From Bacteroidales bacterium (GTDB lineage: Bacteria; Bacteroidota; Bacteroidia; Bacteroidales; UBA932), in the NCBI GenBank assembly GCA_017469845.1, contig JAFUFP010000049.1, positions 62,001 to 126,000 of the forward strand: 64,000 bases of DNA, read 5' to 3'. This document shows, piece by piece, positions 63,609 through 64,000 of this stretch. Within the stretch, counting starts at the first letter, position 1, and each line of letters opens with the position of its first letter. The notes beneath the pieces are model-generated. The model saw only the letters and a list, made by a program, of their open reading frames with translations. It did no database searches and had not been told where the DNA came from. The translations under genes and the position numbers were made by a program.

Positions 63609-64000
63609 TTGAAAAAGACCTCCGCAAATACCCCTGTACCGCATTTTGAGATTGACGGGAATTTCCGCTCCATGGAGTCATTCATCGGGGAAATCCCTTC
63701 GGCTTTCCCTTCAGCGGAACTTTTCTACACCGGCAAAAGAAATACCCTCAGGCTTTTCAGTACGGAATGCGGGGAAGTCGTCGTCAAGAAGTTCAAACTC
63801 CCGGCCTTCCCGTGGAGATGGTTCCTTTCTCCGGAAAAGGGCTACAAGGCCAGAAAGGCCTATTTCAACGCTCTTCATCTTGCCGCTATCGGCATAGACA
63901 CCCCTTCTCCCGTAGGTTATCTTATCGAAGAAAGGGGAGGAAGGATATCTTCCGAATATTACATAAATCTCCGTCAGGACTCCAAGTGCGTAGCCGAAGA
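63609..64000 (+). CDS. WaaP/InaA-like lipopolysaccharide kinase, N-terminal part
   Basis: The frame is open to the right edge, giving about 130 residues. The text EVVVKKFKLPAFPWRWF (with the ATP-site Lys), then KARKAYFNALHLAAIGIDTPSPVGYLIEERG and SSEYYINL, matches the N-lobe of the Kdo/heptose kinase family that phosphorylates LPS inner core sugars in the cytoplasm. The start is uncertain: TTG at 63600 or 63609 keeps the usual pre-kinase strand, while the first ATG at 63672 would cut into it. Confidence 0.75.
   Translation, partial: MKKTSANTPVPHFEIDGNFRSMESFIGEIPSAFPSAELFYTGKRNTLRLFSTECGEVVVKKFKLPAFPWRWFLSPEKGYKARKAYFNALHLAAIGIDTPSPVGYLIEERGGRISSEYYINLRQDSKCVAE

Overview
This window reads as a single chromosomal segment of a Bacteroidota bacterium, most likely an uncultured gut-type Bacteroidales of moderately high GC. 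Several things point there. Promoters follow the Bacteroidota TTTG-N19/20-TAnnTTTG pattern, and Shine-Dalgarno sequences are weak or absent. Family-specific genes include the DUF3276 PUR-like protein, DUF5606, a long NusB, YbbR, DUF349 and PqqD-family proteins, a TonB-dependent receptor, C69 and bleomycin-hydrolase-type peptidases and many lipoproteins. No rRNA, tRNA, insertion sequence, prophage or CRISPR array was seen. The species assignment is inference.

Layout. 1-2.4 kb: the start of a PlsC-type acyltransferase, a probable esterase remnant, a coiled-coil membrane protein and a FlK-like thioesterase. 2.4-10.2 kb: NAD+ synthetase, an MTA/SAH deaminase plus purine nucleoside phosphorylase pair, threonine aldolase, a MATE transporter and a lipoprotein glutathione peroxidase. 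10.4-16.7 kb: DUF3276 divergent from nusB-yajC-ybbR-coaE, then DUF5606, rimO and a lipoprotein. 16.8-18.8 kb: the queC-queD-queE operon directly downstream of the RNase P RNA gene. 18.9-24.2 kb: a UPF0158 protein overlapping a SWIM-SNF2 helicase, then a transmembrane Ser/Thr kinase with a large predicted extracytoplasmic sensor. 24.4-29.4 kb: CTP synthase, glutaminyl cyclase, and a TPP riboswitch controlling a TonB-dependent receptor.

29.5-32.9 kb holds the most system-like cassette: an HPr-kinase-like P-loop protein, a signal-peptidase-like S26 protein interrupted by an in-frame TGA, a PqqD-like carrier and an ABC exporter. This looks like a peptide-processing and export locus with no visible precursor or maturation enzyme. 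A MATE transporter follows. Between it and trmD lies a well-delimited, structured non-coding RNA of about 300 nt that I cannot assign (34.3-34.6 kb).

35-46.4 kb: trmD, a small outer-membrane barrel, a class I GATase hydrolase, a DUF349 protein, yidC, yggS, lemA-DUF2207, and surE-lpxB. 46.5-64 kb: an acidic unknown protein, gapA, a regulatory-like lipoprotein, a carboxylesterase, a membrane-anchored GH25 lysozyme, an operon of a C1 peptidase and pssA, a low-molecular-weight phosphatase with an unknown partner, sbcD-sbcC, a TlpA-like thioredoxin, a lipoprotein flavodoxin, serB, a C69 dipeptidase and the start of a WaaP-like LPS kinase.

Most of the window is housekeeping. The accessory interest lies in the peptide cassette, the orphan RNA, the thiamin-regulated receptor and the sensor kinase. 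Promoters are also repeatedly packed into the terminators of upstream genes.
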